A DNA stretch of 64,000 nt from Bryopsis sp. KO-2023. Taxonomy: Eukaryota; Chlorophyta; Ulvophyceae; Bryopsidales; Bryopsidaceae. A program made the position numbers and the translations under genes. Below, one piece after another: positions 31,776-43,238 of the stretch. The notes under the pieces were generated by a model. The model made no database searches. It had not been told where the DNA came from and was given only the letters and a program-made list of their open reading frames with translations. The stretch lies in the NCBI GenBank assembly GCA_030272585.1, contig BSYQ01000003.1:7502001-7566000 (forward strand), given 5' to 3'. Each line of letters starts with the position of its first letter. Position 1 is the first letter of the stretch.

Positions 31776-33200
31776 TCATAGCTCACTTGCTGCGTGGGAT
31801 ACCCTGCTTGCCGACCTGCGAAGAACACAGATATGTCTTTCTATGTATTGCCAGAACTGGGGTGCCCATTTCTTCTTTGTTTCTTTGATTTCAAAGTGTT
31901 TCTTTTGCTGACCTGTGGACAGTGGAATCACGTCTTCGGATGGATCCGCTGAGATATGGCGATCGTCTCGATTCTGAAGTTTTGAGAGTCCTCCTGTGCG
32001 AGTTGGGACAAATAGTTCACATATTTTGACCACCATTCAGGGACTTCCAGCTTTTGGTTGATACACACGCATGGACTGGAATGACAAGATACCTCTCAAG
32101 GTCCGTGCTCCTCAATGATGCAGTGAGCGAAGGTTGGGGGGCTGTGGATGGACATCCAGCTCGCCCACTTTTGGATCTGCTGAACGTGGATAGACGAACC
32201 AGCCGCTTTTCCGTTTCTCTGGCCTCCTCCTCAAATTCTGCGGCGCTGTAGAACGGTTTGCGAGACGAAATCGCCGTCAGAATTTTCATGTTCTGCGTCA
32301 GTCACAAAAGATTGATTTCAACAGTGCCTCATCAAATGCACCCCAAAGCGAAACACCAACTTCGATACAATAAATTATCAGTGTGGGCTCCGCCAAACCC
32401 GCGAGTAGCTTCTGACCGATTTGTACCTCCTTTGCCAAGTGTTGCTCCGCTTGGTTCTGTCTATAACTTCGCCTGCTTCCAGGAGGGGCACTGGGACTCC
32501 TCCTGAATTGTCTGTTGTCGATGTAAACTTGGCTGCTTGATGGATCATAGCAAAATCCTTGTTTGAAGCCCAACGATGTTCGAGCTCGCCAAGGTGTTAC
32601 ATGAGAGCGATCAGACATCGCAATTTTGTCCATCTTTTTAACAAGAATCTGGTTTTCCTGTGAGGCACAAATGTTGGTCCATGCTCATTCGGAATATTTC
32701 TCCAGGCCCCAACCCCCCCAAAAAAGAAAGAGATCTTTGTGTTTTATGGACACTGGTAAAACACCCACAAATTCAAGGAATATGATGAAAACTGAGCAAT
32801 TCTCCTAATAGAACAAAAAAAATAAAGCAATATCCTGAGAGAACACCAAGCCAGGAGTTTAAGGCAAACTGCACTCATCCCTAGATAAAAATCAAATGGA
32901 ACAAAAGGAAATCATCCCACTTGACCGACTGATTGGTACACTGAAACTCCTATCGATAACACTATTCAACAGTGAAGGTTGAAATTGTCGATACAAACAT
33001 GTCGGGCAATAGGTTTCACGTTCCAGCCCAACTCAGCAAGGGCGTACTCTTTCGATTTCATACAGTTCCTCGGCCTTTTGCAACATTCGCTTCTTATTTT
33101 CCTTCAAATGCTTCCGTTCGGGTGGGGGCTTGTTGTCAATCCTGGCCCTTGTGGCGCCAAGCCGTTCTTTATGGAGTTTGAAGCATTGTTCTTGGTATTT
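31776..33200 (-). CDS. CFAP97 (Hemingway)-domain protein; 5' end unresolved
   Basis: Exons I can support (minus): 33,200-33,048; 32,657-32,427; 32,292-32,093; 31,993-31,913; 31,815-31,776 (stop TGA 31,776-31,778); phases agree. The first shows the CFAP97 signature: a basic helix K-E-R-L-G-A-T-R-A-R-I-D-N-K-P-P, then a conserved helix ending Y-E-I-E-R, completed in the next exon by E-N-Q-I-L-V-K-K-M. The family acts in axoneme assembly or motility of cilia and flagella. The rest is Arg/Ser-rich and variable. Upstream coding exon(s) are needed: the first exon here has no ATG. A minus-strand ATG at 33,601 opens a candidate 5' exon, but I cannot place its donor. Divergent from the CLT-like gene. 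Confidence 0.75.
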
Positions 33201-34167
33201 CTGCAAACCACACACGCCATCGCATCTCAGTCCAAGTGCAACGATTCTCCACTGTTACTGCAGACTAGCAGGCCACCTCTGATGCCTTCGAAATTGAGTA
33301 CTGAAGCAAACACGGCGGCGGGTGCGACCGAGGATAAATCGCTGAACCATTGGTCCGCCAGTTTCAGCAGCGTACCCCATCCACCAGGTGGGAAGAAACA
33401 GGGAAAGCCCTCCTCCCTCGATCTGCCATTCCACGTTGATACTTGTGATTGATAGAACGGCGAACGGAAAAGCAGGGGAAGGGATATGCGGCGCTTCTTC
33501 TTTATCGCGTTCAGCTTGTCGTTCGACCAAAACCCATATTCGTTGGACGTTGTGAAGCAGACGCACGGAGCGGCTTGTCCGATATCGCGAGCTTCCTGCA
33601 TAGGTGCAATCGAAACTGGCGACGACTATGAGCAGGGTGATGTGGGTCGGTTTATACGGCGGCGGCGGAGCAAGGACGATTCTATGTACAGGCTGTGCAT
33701 GTTTGTGAAAGACCGCTGACAATGAGGCGAACAAATGCTCTATTAGGACAAGCAGCCAGGACCCAGTGAAATCCAACTCTCAAACAAGACTACGATGCCC
33801 GCCGCCCTCCATCTCGATCCCACATGGAAGCGGCGTGCCCAACATCGAGTGTTAGACAGTGGCTATGCTATTCACTTTCACGGGCCTTGGCTGAAAGTGC
33901 GCTTGACGCTTGGCCCTATCTGAGCTCATTCATAGCTCATAACTTTCAACTGCGAGAGGAAAATTCTGCAGACGTCAATCGCAAATTAATATTGCGTGGG
34001 GGTTGGTGTTCTGGCACGGGGCAAGCAATTTCGAGTGTATTGCGAGCAGACAGTCAAATCACATCCAGTGCTGAAGCTATTACAAGACCCCTACTGGCAC
34101 AAAGGTAACAGAAATATTGCAGACATGCAAGCTTTCGGAGTGCATTTTGCATCCTGCAGTTTCGCCC
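33201..34167. other. Region between CFAP97-like and CLT-like genes, probably with the 5' exon(s) of the former
   Basis: Minus-strand frames 33,227-33,601 and 33,255-33,776 are open and overlap; one probably supplies the start of the CFAP97-like protein. 33,780-34,167 is the probable promoter and leader of the CLT-like gene. No other element seen. Confidence 0.4.
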
Positions 34168-36540
34168 ATGTCCGCGTCCATCTTCAAGCCCCTCCCCCAT
34201 CTCGCCGGTGGGCGACTTGGGGAACCAAGGACAGGTTTGCTTCTCAGAGCAAAAAGATCGAGAGATGCTGGAGTGCCTTGCAGCCGTTTGGCTCCACGAA
34301 ACTACACGACATTTTGTTTCGATAAGTTCGCGCTATCCTCATCGCCAGCTCTCGTAAAGCGCGACATCGCTGCGAAAGCTGCAGCGTCCGCCGAAGCAAA
34401 AACCACTGAGGAGGAAGGAAGCTCTTGGAAAGTCTTTGTAAGGTGTTTGGGACGAGACTTCCATCTTCTGATATATATGCTTCGTTTCTGCTATATTGGG
34501 TTTCGACGCTCCACTGACACGATTCTTTAATTGTTTTTTATCGCTGCACCAGCTCGCTGCGGCAATAACGGTGGCGCTGGGAGTGGCGAATCGAGTGACT
34601 TACAAAATGGCCCTCGTGCCGTTGAACAATTACGTCTTTTTTCTGGCGCAATTTCAGACGTTTGGATACATCTTGATTTACTTCTCCATTTTACGTTCTC
34701 GTTACAGGTGGGAACCAGAGGTGTAATTCTACTTGCTTCTTTGTTTAAATCCAGACAACATGTCACTCTCTAGATTTGCCACAAGAATTTCACTTGCATA
34801 ACATGTGTCAATTCCAGACTCCCATTATATATGTGTTTATTCTTCCTGTGTGAATGAAGGTCAAAGCTGGTTACAGATGAGATGCTTTCCGTTCCGAAGA
34901 AGCCGTTCGCTGTGATTGGCATGGCTGAAGCCTTGGGACAAGTTTGCATGTTGATTGGAGCGGCGAAACTGCCTGGAGCCCTGTTGCCCCTTTTTCAGCA
35001 AACCATGATCGTGTGGCAACTCATTCTCTCTGCCATAATCTTGGGCCGGAGGTGAGCCTTCCATGAAATATCAGTTTCGATAGTTGGGGTCATCAGATCG
35101 TATTACATACAAATCTAACCCCAAGTCATCCAGAATTTTCCACCAGAATTTTTTCAATTTCAAGGATGAAATTCTTTCGAAACTAGGGCTCATTGTTGCT
35201 GAAAGCCGGAAGTTTTTGTTTCATGCACACCATATCTGATTCTTTCTTCTTGCCTTTATCCTTTAGCCCCCGATGATGCCAATCCAACCCATGCTGAGCA
35301 TTCGTCGCTTTGTTGGTTTTCATCTGTAGGTACTCTGTGTCTCAGTTGATGGGTTGTGCATTAGTCATAGCTGGAGGGTGCCTGGCTGGTTGGGCTTCGA
35401 CATCATCCACCGGCTCCTTAGCTGCAAGTCCTGTTTACATGTCATTTTTCCTGGTCGGCGTTGCATTTCCATGTATTGCAGTCATAGCTAAAGAAAAGAT
35501 ATTTGCTGATGCGAAAGAAAAACTGGGAGGAAAAGATTTGGACTTGTTTGTGGTGAACTCCTTTGGGTCCTTGGCACAGGTGAGAAAATTTATGATTTAA
35601 GAAAATGTACAACAGAAAACTCCAGCGTTTTTTTTGTTTCAATGCACATGGAATTTTTATACCCGAATAATCAATAAAAACTGTAGTTTTGGTTCTTGGT
35701 AGATAACGCATGTGTGAAACACTTTGGTTTCAAAAACATTACGATTGGCTCTCTCGTTGTGTTTTGGCAGACAACTTTCCTTTTTGCTCAGTTTTGTCAA
35801 TGTTCCCCCCCCCCCCCAAGAAAAAAAATATATAATATCTCCCCATCTTCTTGTTAGTTGATGGGGGTCCTTTTTTTGGTGTCTTTTCCTTGACCAAATT
35901 TTTCATTCTGACCAGGCAGTGTGCGTTTTCATGCTGCTGCCCGTTATAACCTCACTTCGCAACATCCCCCTGTCTGGGCTCCCTGCCTACCTCTACCAAG
36001 GGGGTCAATGCTTCATGGGCATTTCCCCTGCTTGTGGTTCGAACTGCGCTGGAGCCCCATTGCTCCCAGCTCTCTATATTGCATGCAACCTGGGATTCAA
36101 CATTGCTGCCTTGAATATGTTGAGACTGGCTGGAGGGGTGAAGACCATGCTGGCGATGTCGGCTGTTCTGCCATTAACTGTTCTGGTTTTCACAATGGAT
36201 CTACCTTATTTGGTAAGTGGTGGTGGTGGGGAGAAGTTCTATTGGAAGCCACCTTGAGAAGAAACAGGCAGTCCAGTGTTTCACAGGCAAAATCTAGTCT
36301 GATCATATCAAATCGATGTTTTGTGCTGGATGGTTTACAGTTGAGTATCGGTGGTGTGCCTTGAAATGATTCTGTGGAAAAATGCCAATGGTATGGACGA
36401 TGGATGCATTTTTTTTCCTGCAGGGGGTTGCTCCTCAAGTCGGCAGCCTGTTCATGGGTGGATGTGCACTAGTCTTATCGGGGATTTTGTTCTACAACCG
36501 AAAAGAGATTTCTGAGGGTCTCAAGAAAAAACCAACTTAA
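34168..36540 (+). CDS. Chloroquine-resistance-transporter-like (CLT) membrane carrier
   Basis: 426 residues in six exons: 34,168-34,437; 34,553-34,707; 34,860-35,051; 35,330-35,579; 35,916-36,212; 36,424-36,540; phases agree. Residues 1 to about 85 are a basic, Ser/Ala-rich leader consistent with plastid targeting. About ten hydrophobic segments follow, as in the CRT branch of the drug/metabolite transporter superfamily. Characteristic motifs: G-V-A-N-R-V-x-Y-K-M-A-L, F-F-L-A-Q-F-x-T-F-G-Y, the D-L-F-V-V-N-S-F-G-S loop, the Cys-containing luminal loop between hydrophobic segments (C-F-M-G to C-A-G-A-P-L-L-P), and P-Y-L-G-V-A-P. Plant CLT proteins export glutathione and gamma-glutamylcysteine from plastids; that substrate is inferred from the family. 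Confidence 0.94.
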
Positions 36541-37260
36541 ATTTATGGATGGGAAAAACCTCTTGGATTGAAAACAGAGTGACAAGGTGAATAGGCCTGG
36601 GTTGTTGAACTTCCTGTTCGGTGTTGCATGTGTCTGACATGCATGCCCTTCACCAAAAGGGATCAGAAGAATGGAGTCCTGGGCGGACCACGAATGACTT
36701 ATTTTTTTTGGAAATGTTTGGATTGGGAAATCGAATTTGATATTTTGTGTACAGTACTGGTATTTTTTTGATGCTTTGGTTTTTTCGAGTATTCATGTTA
36801 AGGGTTGTTTTGACTGAAATGCAGTGCTTGTCGAGATTATTGACAAATCCTTTCTTTTTGAAACACAAGTGCCCGGGGAACAGTGACCATCCCTTTTTTC
36901 TTCTCAACTATGAGGGGGATAGAGAGCCCCTTTCCACTGCATATTGCAATATTTCATCCAGGAAAGAGAAGACAACATCTAGTTCGCCATTATGTCGGCG
37001 CACCCAAGGCTTTCTGAAATAAAAACTGTTCTTTGGAAACAAAATAGACAAGCGGAAATGTAGAACTCAGTCGCTACCAGCCCTAGAAAACAAAAAGCTT
37101 CCCCACTACAGTGTTATTCCACCAGATGTCGACCACCATTCGATGCTTTTTTGACTAGAAAGCCACATTGGCCAAACCTCAGAACAATTCCCCGACCCAA
37201 GATCGCCAGGTGTTCTTAAACCTATGTCAAGACTGATAGGCCAAGCTCGAGCAGAGAAAA
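36541..37260. other. Intergenic, convergent 3' ends
   Basis: 720 bases between the stop codons of the CLT-like gene and metaxin. Contains untranslated sequence of both; short frames on either strand show no domain. Nothing further seen. Confidence 0.5.
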
Positions 37261-39507
37261 TTAGTCATATTCATCATCCCCCTCATCGACAAGATCTGCA
37301 ACAGACACGATGTGGACTGGGGGAGGGTACCACCATGCATAGCCAAGAAGGGCAGCGGCAGCACCAGTGAGCCAGATCTTGCCCCATTTCTTCAGTCTTT
37401 TCTCCTCCGGAGTATCCTCCTCCTTTTTTGGCTTCGGTTCTGGCTTCTTTCCCTGATAAAAGTAGACGGGGGTAAAAAATCAGGACAATATGTATGCAAA
37501 TCAACGACGACAGGGATAGCTCGAATGACTAATCACATGCATCCTTGGGACTCCACATTCTACAGTAAGGTTGTCCAGGGTACAGGGACTCTGGGTCGCT
37601 TTTAATATCTTCAAAGCATTAGCTGGAAACGACTTTCTTGTCAAGAAAGTTTCGCCCACCTGGGCTGCGTCAGACCATGTCCATGACCTCCCACTTGTGG
37701 CGTCCTCCAAATCATCCACCCACGTTCTGGCAGGTGGGATTGGAGCCACATCAGTGAAAAATTGGCTGGAAATTCTGTCCACGTATTCCCTAAGATGCGA
37801 ATGCTCATCAAACTGAACCCAACCCAGCCCAACCAGAACCATCAGCCCCAAGCACAAACCATCAACATCGACAGTTGAAATTCAAATAACTGAACAAATA
37901 GTTTGCATGAGAACTTGGCACACATGAATTGCGACCTCGTATTGCTGCTTGGATGAAAATTGAAAGCTGCAAGTTGGGTGAAAAAAGGGCTACCTTCTTT
38001 TGTAGTACAGGGGCCACAACTGGAGCGAGGTTGTAGAAAAGAAGGTGGCCGTAAAGTACGGCATCCAATGAGCATGGGGTCTCTCCAAAGCTGAATGGAA
38101 AATCTGGGTTTCCACCGAGAAAATGGGCAATACAGTCTATTGCAGCTTCTGCAGCTCCATAGATCTGTCATACAAATAGAATCGAAGCAACCAATTTCAG
38201 TTCACAATTCTATTCTTAAAAGTCGATAAAGGACACCTCCCCCCCCTTATAAAAAAAGAAAATATCAAACTAGTATACACATATGCTCAAAAGGTGCATG
38301 CGAAAGTACTGACTAAAAAGTAGAAAATATAGTCTGGCATCGTAGTCGACCCAATATCTTTTGCACAACAGCTTTTGCTTTCCAGTTTTGCCCATCATAC
38401 AAGATAAGCATTGCAATCAACTGTACCCTGGCAGGATTTCGCACAAAGCCTTTTTTAAGGATGTCAATTTACCTCGCCAGGTGTTACATCTTTGAACTTT
38501 CTCCTCATTTTGAATCGTTGCTCCAGTGGCACCATGTGGTTCAAGGGAAACGGAAGAGGCCCAGCATACGCTTTCTAACAAAACAGCAATTTCAAGCAAA
38601 TCGATACCAAAAAACCCACAATTGCTGGGGATGTTTTAGATAAGTTCCTAAGCCCAGATATCACTCAAATGTGCTACACCCCATCTCAGCAACCAAAAAA
38701 ATAAAATAAAAATTGAACTCATGGGTTCATTAAGAAACTCACTAAAAATGATGAAAGAACTGATCTTAATCTCAACCTTGTATTTCCTTCAAGCCACCAA
38801 AATTAAATCAAACACCAATGAATTTGCCACGTGTTTTGATGCATATTTCTGCCCAACCGGACTCGGCTTGCTCACCCTGTATTCCCGATACCCTTCTGCT
38901 TCTATCCAAGCAGCAGAAATGGTGGCTGGTTCCAAATCGCTCTCGACTAATCGCACCAGCGCTCCAGCCACAGCTCTTTGAGCATTGGTTAAATGTGCAT
39001 CCACATCATCCCCCATGTTTTTCAAAAAATCCAGGATCCTTCGAGCAGCATCAAATTCAGTCTGGTCGGTGGTGGAAGCAGCTAAATCCTGGTCCCGTTC
39101 CAAACAGGGAAGACATCCTGTCAGGAGGCCACACACCACAATTCAAAAATCGTGCCCTGGCCATGAGGGGGGCTAGTTTTGCAAATTGGGTTTGGATTGG
39201 AAAGTATTACTGTAGCATGTCAGATTTTTGAGGAGAGCAATAAGCAAAGCCTGAGGCCAAACCCTCTCACCAGTGGGTGACCTTCCTGGTTCACTCGTGG
39301 ATTCGACTGCAAAATCAGCTCCAGAGAAGCGTAACAATGCCTGTTGTTGCAAACAAGAGAATAACAAGGTCACTGAGGAGCAGCGCTTAGGCGTCGAAAT
39401 CTCGTTCCCCAGGGATGTGCAGCTCTCCTCACCTCAGCCTGAATACAAGCTGGCGACAGGGATGGCAATCCCCAGCCAGAGGCGAGCTTGTAGAGAACGT
39501 ACACCAT
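37261..39507 (-). CDS. Metaxin / SAM37-like outer mitochondrial membrane protein
   Basis: Component of the mitochondrial sorting and assembly machinery for beta-barrel proteins. 334 residues, seven exons (minus): 39,507-39,433; 39,340-39,271; 39,117-38,876; 38,574-38,473; 38,164-37,994; 37,812-37,660; 37,452-37,261; phases agree. N terminus L-Y-K-L-A-S-G-W-G-L-P-S-L is the thioredoxin-fold motif of metaxins; L-L-R-F-S-G-A-D-F and the S-P-T-G turn follow. The GST C-terminal-like part includes T-P-C-S-L-D-A-V-L-Y-G-H-L. A hydrophobic segment at residues about 295-312 (W-L-T-G-A-A-A-A-L-L-G-Y-A-W-W-Y) near the end fits a tail anchor. Divergent from the 6 kDa ATP synthase gene, 212 bases apart. 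Confidence 0.92.
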
Positions 39508-39719
39508 CGCTCAGTGCAGCGAGTAAGCCAAATTCTCCAAAACCTGGCATTTTTGGAGTTCACCAACTCTCAAAAAGGATGACACGTATGATTTGTTTAG
39601 TAATAGTCCCTACGTCACTCACCGAATCTGTCTTGTGAAGGCCAACCCCAGTTTCGTTTGTATCAGCCCTTGGTTTCCTCAGAGATCGTTGGGAATATTT
39701 TTCTGGAGTGATAGCGACG
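39508..39719. promoter_or_regulatory. Bidirectional promoter region of metaxin and ATP synthase 6 kDa subunit
   Basis: 212 bases between divergent starts of two nuclear genes for mitochondrial proteins. Includes GTGACTCAC-like sequence (minus strand, about 39,613-39,621). Co-regulation is inference. Confidence 0.45.
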
Positions 39720-40824
39720 ATGCCCAAGTACTGGCCAGCTCACGCAGTCTCTAGCGAGCCGCTCTGGAAAACCATCAAGTCGGAGTCGACGAGAATGTGA
39801 GCAATGGCCTTCTCCCTTTGAAATTAACGATACTTTCGAAGGAGCTGGATGTATGTCGAAAACTGTCCTTTTTTTTTCGTGTTTATTCGAGAGGGGTAGG
39901 AGCGAAGTTTCGGTTGGGTCTATTTTTCCAGGTGGCCTTTTGTCGTTGGATTTGGAGCCACCTTTGGCCTGGTGATGAAGATGTCTCTCGGAATTACTGG
40001 TAAGGAAAAAGAGGCTGGGGGGACAAAACCATAGCTTATATCCACAGAATCATTTCTACTTTTGATAGCTCCTTCATTGACCTGTCATTTTATCCTCTGT
40101 CGACCTCACTCCTTTTGTAGGTGCAATTTTTGGAAAAAAAAAATTGACAGAAAATGAAATATCTCCACTATCAGTTTGCTTTTTTGTGCCTGGTTCCTTT
40201 GTATTCACCCTTTCTTTGAATTTGCTCAAACCCAAGCTTCAAAAAACAATCTTCATTTCATTTTGGCAAATCAAATTTTGCTCTACAAACCATTGTGACT
40301 GAAACCAATGCTTATATTCTATGAACCAAGGGGAAGCTTCCATTGTCTTGTCGTTTTTTTTCCCTTTTTTTTTCTCTCTCGAATGTTTTTTTCTAATATT
40401 TTCCGTTTTGTTTTTTGTCGCAGAGGAGGATATCAAGGCCTCAAGTAAGTTTCTTGCATCGCCAACTGAACAAAAAATATCACAAATATATAAACCCTTA
40501 GCTGATCATTGACACTAATTTCAAACAGAAATTTAAAACAGTGTAGGAAATGCTCAGAAGGCAACAAGACAACGTGGGAGCAAATTTTGGCATCTGATTC
40601 TTGCAAGTCCTTGGAATTTTGCTTAGAGTCAATTCCCAGTTTTTCCTCCAGTTTTTCCTTTCTAGACACACTTTTGTTGCTGAATGTATTTTTGATACAT
40701 TCAATAACGATGTTTTGACATCAACGAGTGACAGAAAAAAAGAAAAATATTTTATCCCAGTGTTTACTGACAGATTCTGTATTGTCATTCAGAATTCGCC
40801 AACCCTGGTGGACACCATCACTGA
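39720..40824 (+). CDS. Mitochondrial ATP synthase 6 kDa subunit, plant type
   Basis: A 65-residue protein split into four small exons: 39,720-39,796; 39,932-39,999; 40,424-40,444 (21 bases); 40,793-40,824; total 198 bases, phases agree. The single membrane segment begins W-P-F-V-V-G-F-G-A-T-F and is followed by L-G-I-T-E-E-D-I-K-A-S-K-F, which matches the plant F1Fo-ATP synthase small subunit (W-P-F-L-V-G-F ... L-T-E-E-D-A-K-N-S-K-F, from memory). It ends in H-H-H. In plants it is a membrane-sector subunit of complex V. Too short and fragmented to appear as an open frame. Confidence 0.85.
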
Positions 40825-43238
40825 AACGTGTGGCAACACTGACTGCGTTTGCAAGGATCAGGGAAAATGACATGTGTTGTTTAAAGGGAATCTGTGAAAG
40901 AGAATTATTAACCTTCTTCAAAAACAACGATTTCGAAATAGTTTCTTGTTTCACCTTTTCTCGAATTTTCTTGCCAGTGCACAGCTCAGAGCCCTTTCTA
41001 TTTTGAAAGTCTCGAGAGGGTCCAACAGAATGTGTTGTGGCAAGAGAGCCCAAAATGACAAATAGGTTACTTCCACACGACTTCCCCCTCATGAATTGAG
41101 GGAAGGGAAGGTGGGGGGGTGTTCCCCCAACACACCCCCTTTTTATTTGATAAGATTTCTACTTGCACAAAAGATCCAAGAAGCTGAAAACATATGCAAT
41201 GCTTTTCAGTTCCTTGGAACCAACCAACAAGGTTGTTCATACAGTTGGTGCTGCTGGATGCATGCATCCATGTGCAAACTTGTAGCTGATGACAATAAAT
41301 GCTATTCCCCAGTTTGCTCTCAACTGATTAACACAGCCAGTTGATTCAAGTGTCCTTTACCAAGAGGATCCAGCTGGGCTATCTAGGAATCACGATGCCA
41401 TCAGCACAGGAGCTTCTCTCTTGACGCTCCCTTAACGTCTTGTTCGATAAAAGTGTTTAAACAGCACAAACGGCGTGTCGATTTTGGCCAGGCGGCAACG
41501 CACAAAGCCTCTTTGATTGTAACTTGAAACTTGCTTCCTATTGTGCAAAACCTCTTTCAGTGGTGGCCAAGAAGGGGAGTTGGTTCCCTTGAGCGATTCT
41601 GGCGTTGGAAAAAATGGATGCCTCTAGCATACGAACTTCGATTGAGGGATACGCTTGGAAAGCCGTGAAGGCCTTGGGTAGACAGGGCAAAACCTTGCAG
41701 CACGCTTCTGGATTGAAGTGGTCGACTTGGAAACTCCATAAATACCCACACTTAGAACAGCAGTGACACAAATCTTGAGTCCTCATGCTTACATAAGATG
41801 GGTCCGATTAGGGATGCGATTCTAGTTGGATGTATGTGCTCACCCTGCTGTCCTGTCTGACTACACATACTGAATTCTCACAAGCACTTCCAGCACACCA
41901 ACCATTCCAGCAGTTCCCCACAAATACAAGCAATCACACCCACAGATAACCCACAATACAGCCACTACTCTTACAACCATGTTGAAAACAACAGGTTTTT
42001 CGATGAAGATCAAGGAAGTGCCCCCCTCACAAGAAGCAGTCCGCATCCATCGCCCTTTTTTCATTGTCAATAACGTTTTTCCAGATTGTCTTCTCACTCA
42101 TGTCACAGTTCATATGTAAAAACCCGCAGCCCTCTTTTTTTAGTTTTTAGTTTTTTTTAATACTCTGTATTTTTTTATGAAGTATTTTCACAGATATTCC
42201 ATCCATCACTTCAACTGTCAGTGCAAACTGGTAACCCACCCACCCAAAGAGAAAAAAAAAAGCGGTGGTTTCCTTTTTTAAAACCGCTCTGATTGAGAAA
42301 AAAAAAAAAAAATACCACCACTACCAAAAACACCATTCTTAAAAAAAAGGTTTTCTTTTTCTAATTGATTTTCATAAACAAAATAACCAAAAAGAGCGTG
42401 AGCAATGAAAGGATTGCCAAAACGGGAACGAAACGTATCTGCAAACCCCACAGGGTTTTTTCTCTTTTTCGCTTTTTTTCCCCTTTTCCTTTATCAATTT
42501 TCCCCCTGAAAATACATATATATCTGAATGCAGGTCAGGACCTTCCACCTGTCAGCGACAAACCGAAATCGAATACATATAGAGGTATATATCGTCACAG
42601 CTTTCCCACCATCACTCATTTTGTTGTTTTTCCAAAGCATATGATTTTTTTGGGCTCGTAACTTTGAATGAACAATATCAAGATTTCCACATAGGAAACC
42701 ACCCCTCCCCCAAAAGCGAGTCATTCGTTGTGATTTTTTTTTTCGCCTACTAGATCTACACTTTTTCTCTTTCCTTTTTTTCGTTGTTTCAATATCTACA
42801 TCTACATTCGAAATCTTCCCTTCCCTTTTTTTTCAACCCTATGTCGAAATTCTAACACCCATGTATATGTGCGATCAAAACCAACCAACATATCTTAACA
42901 AATCCCATATATGTGGAACTTACGTATATACAGCGAGTGTTATTTGGTTTTCTTTTTCCCTCCCTCCCCATCATGCTTAATTGAAACTTCTCTTGGAACG
43001 CCCCTCATGGAAAAGCCCTTACAAGTGCATCTATTTCTTGATTATACACCAGGTGTCCAAAAGGAAACAACACTTGAGAGAATATACAAGGGAAAAAAAA
43101 AATAACCGACAGAAAAAAATAGAAAGGGGACAGTGAAATCGAAGCCTTACAATGATGAATCACATGTGGTGTTTAGCCACCCATGCGTTGTTTTTTTGTT
43201 TTTGTTTTTTTTCCCTTCTTTGGCTTCCCATTTTTAAC
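40825..43238. other. Gene-poor stretch with low-complexity tracts
   Basis: Apart from the small frame at 41,614-41,766 I see no gene. 42,100-43,200 is dominated by T and A tracts. Short frames on both strands lack domains or splice support. Confidence 0.5.
41614..41766 (+). CDS. Possible small single-exon protein, 50 residues
   Basis: ATG after GGAAAAA, stop TGA at 41,764-41,766. The product (M-D-A-S-S-I-R-T-S-I-E-G-Y-A-W-K...) is basic and Trp-containing and ends H-K-Y-P-H-L-E-Q-Q. Its composition is less biased than neighbouring frames, and it resembles the size class of small mitochondrial complex subunits, but I recognise no family. An overlapping minus-strand frame exists. Low confidence. 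Confidence 0.3.
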   Translation: MDASSIRTSIEGYAWKAVKALGRQGKTLQHASGLKWSTWKLHKYPHLEQQ

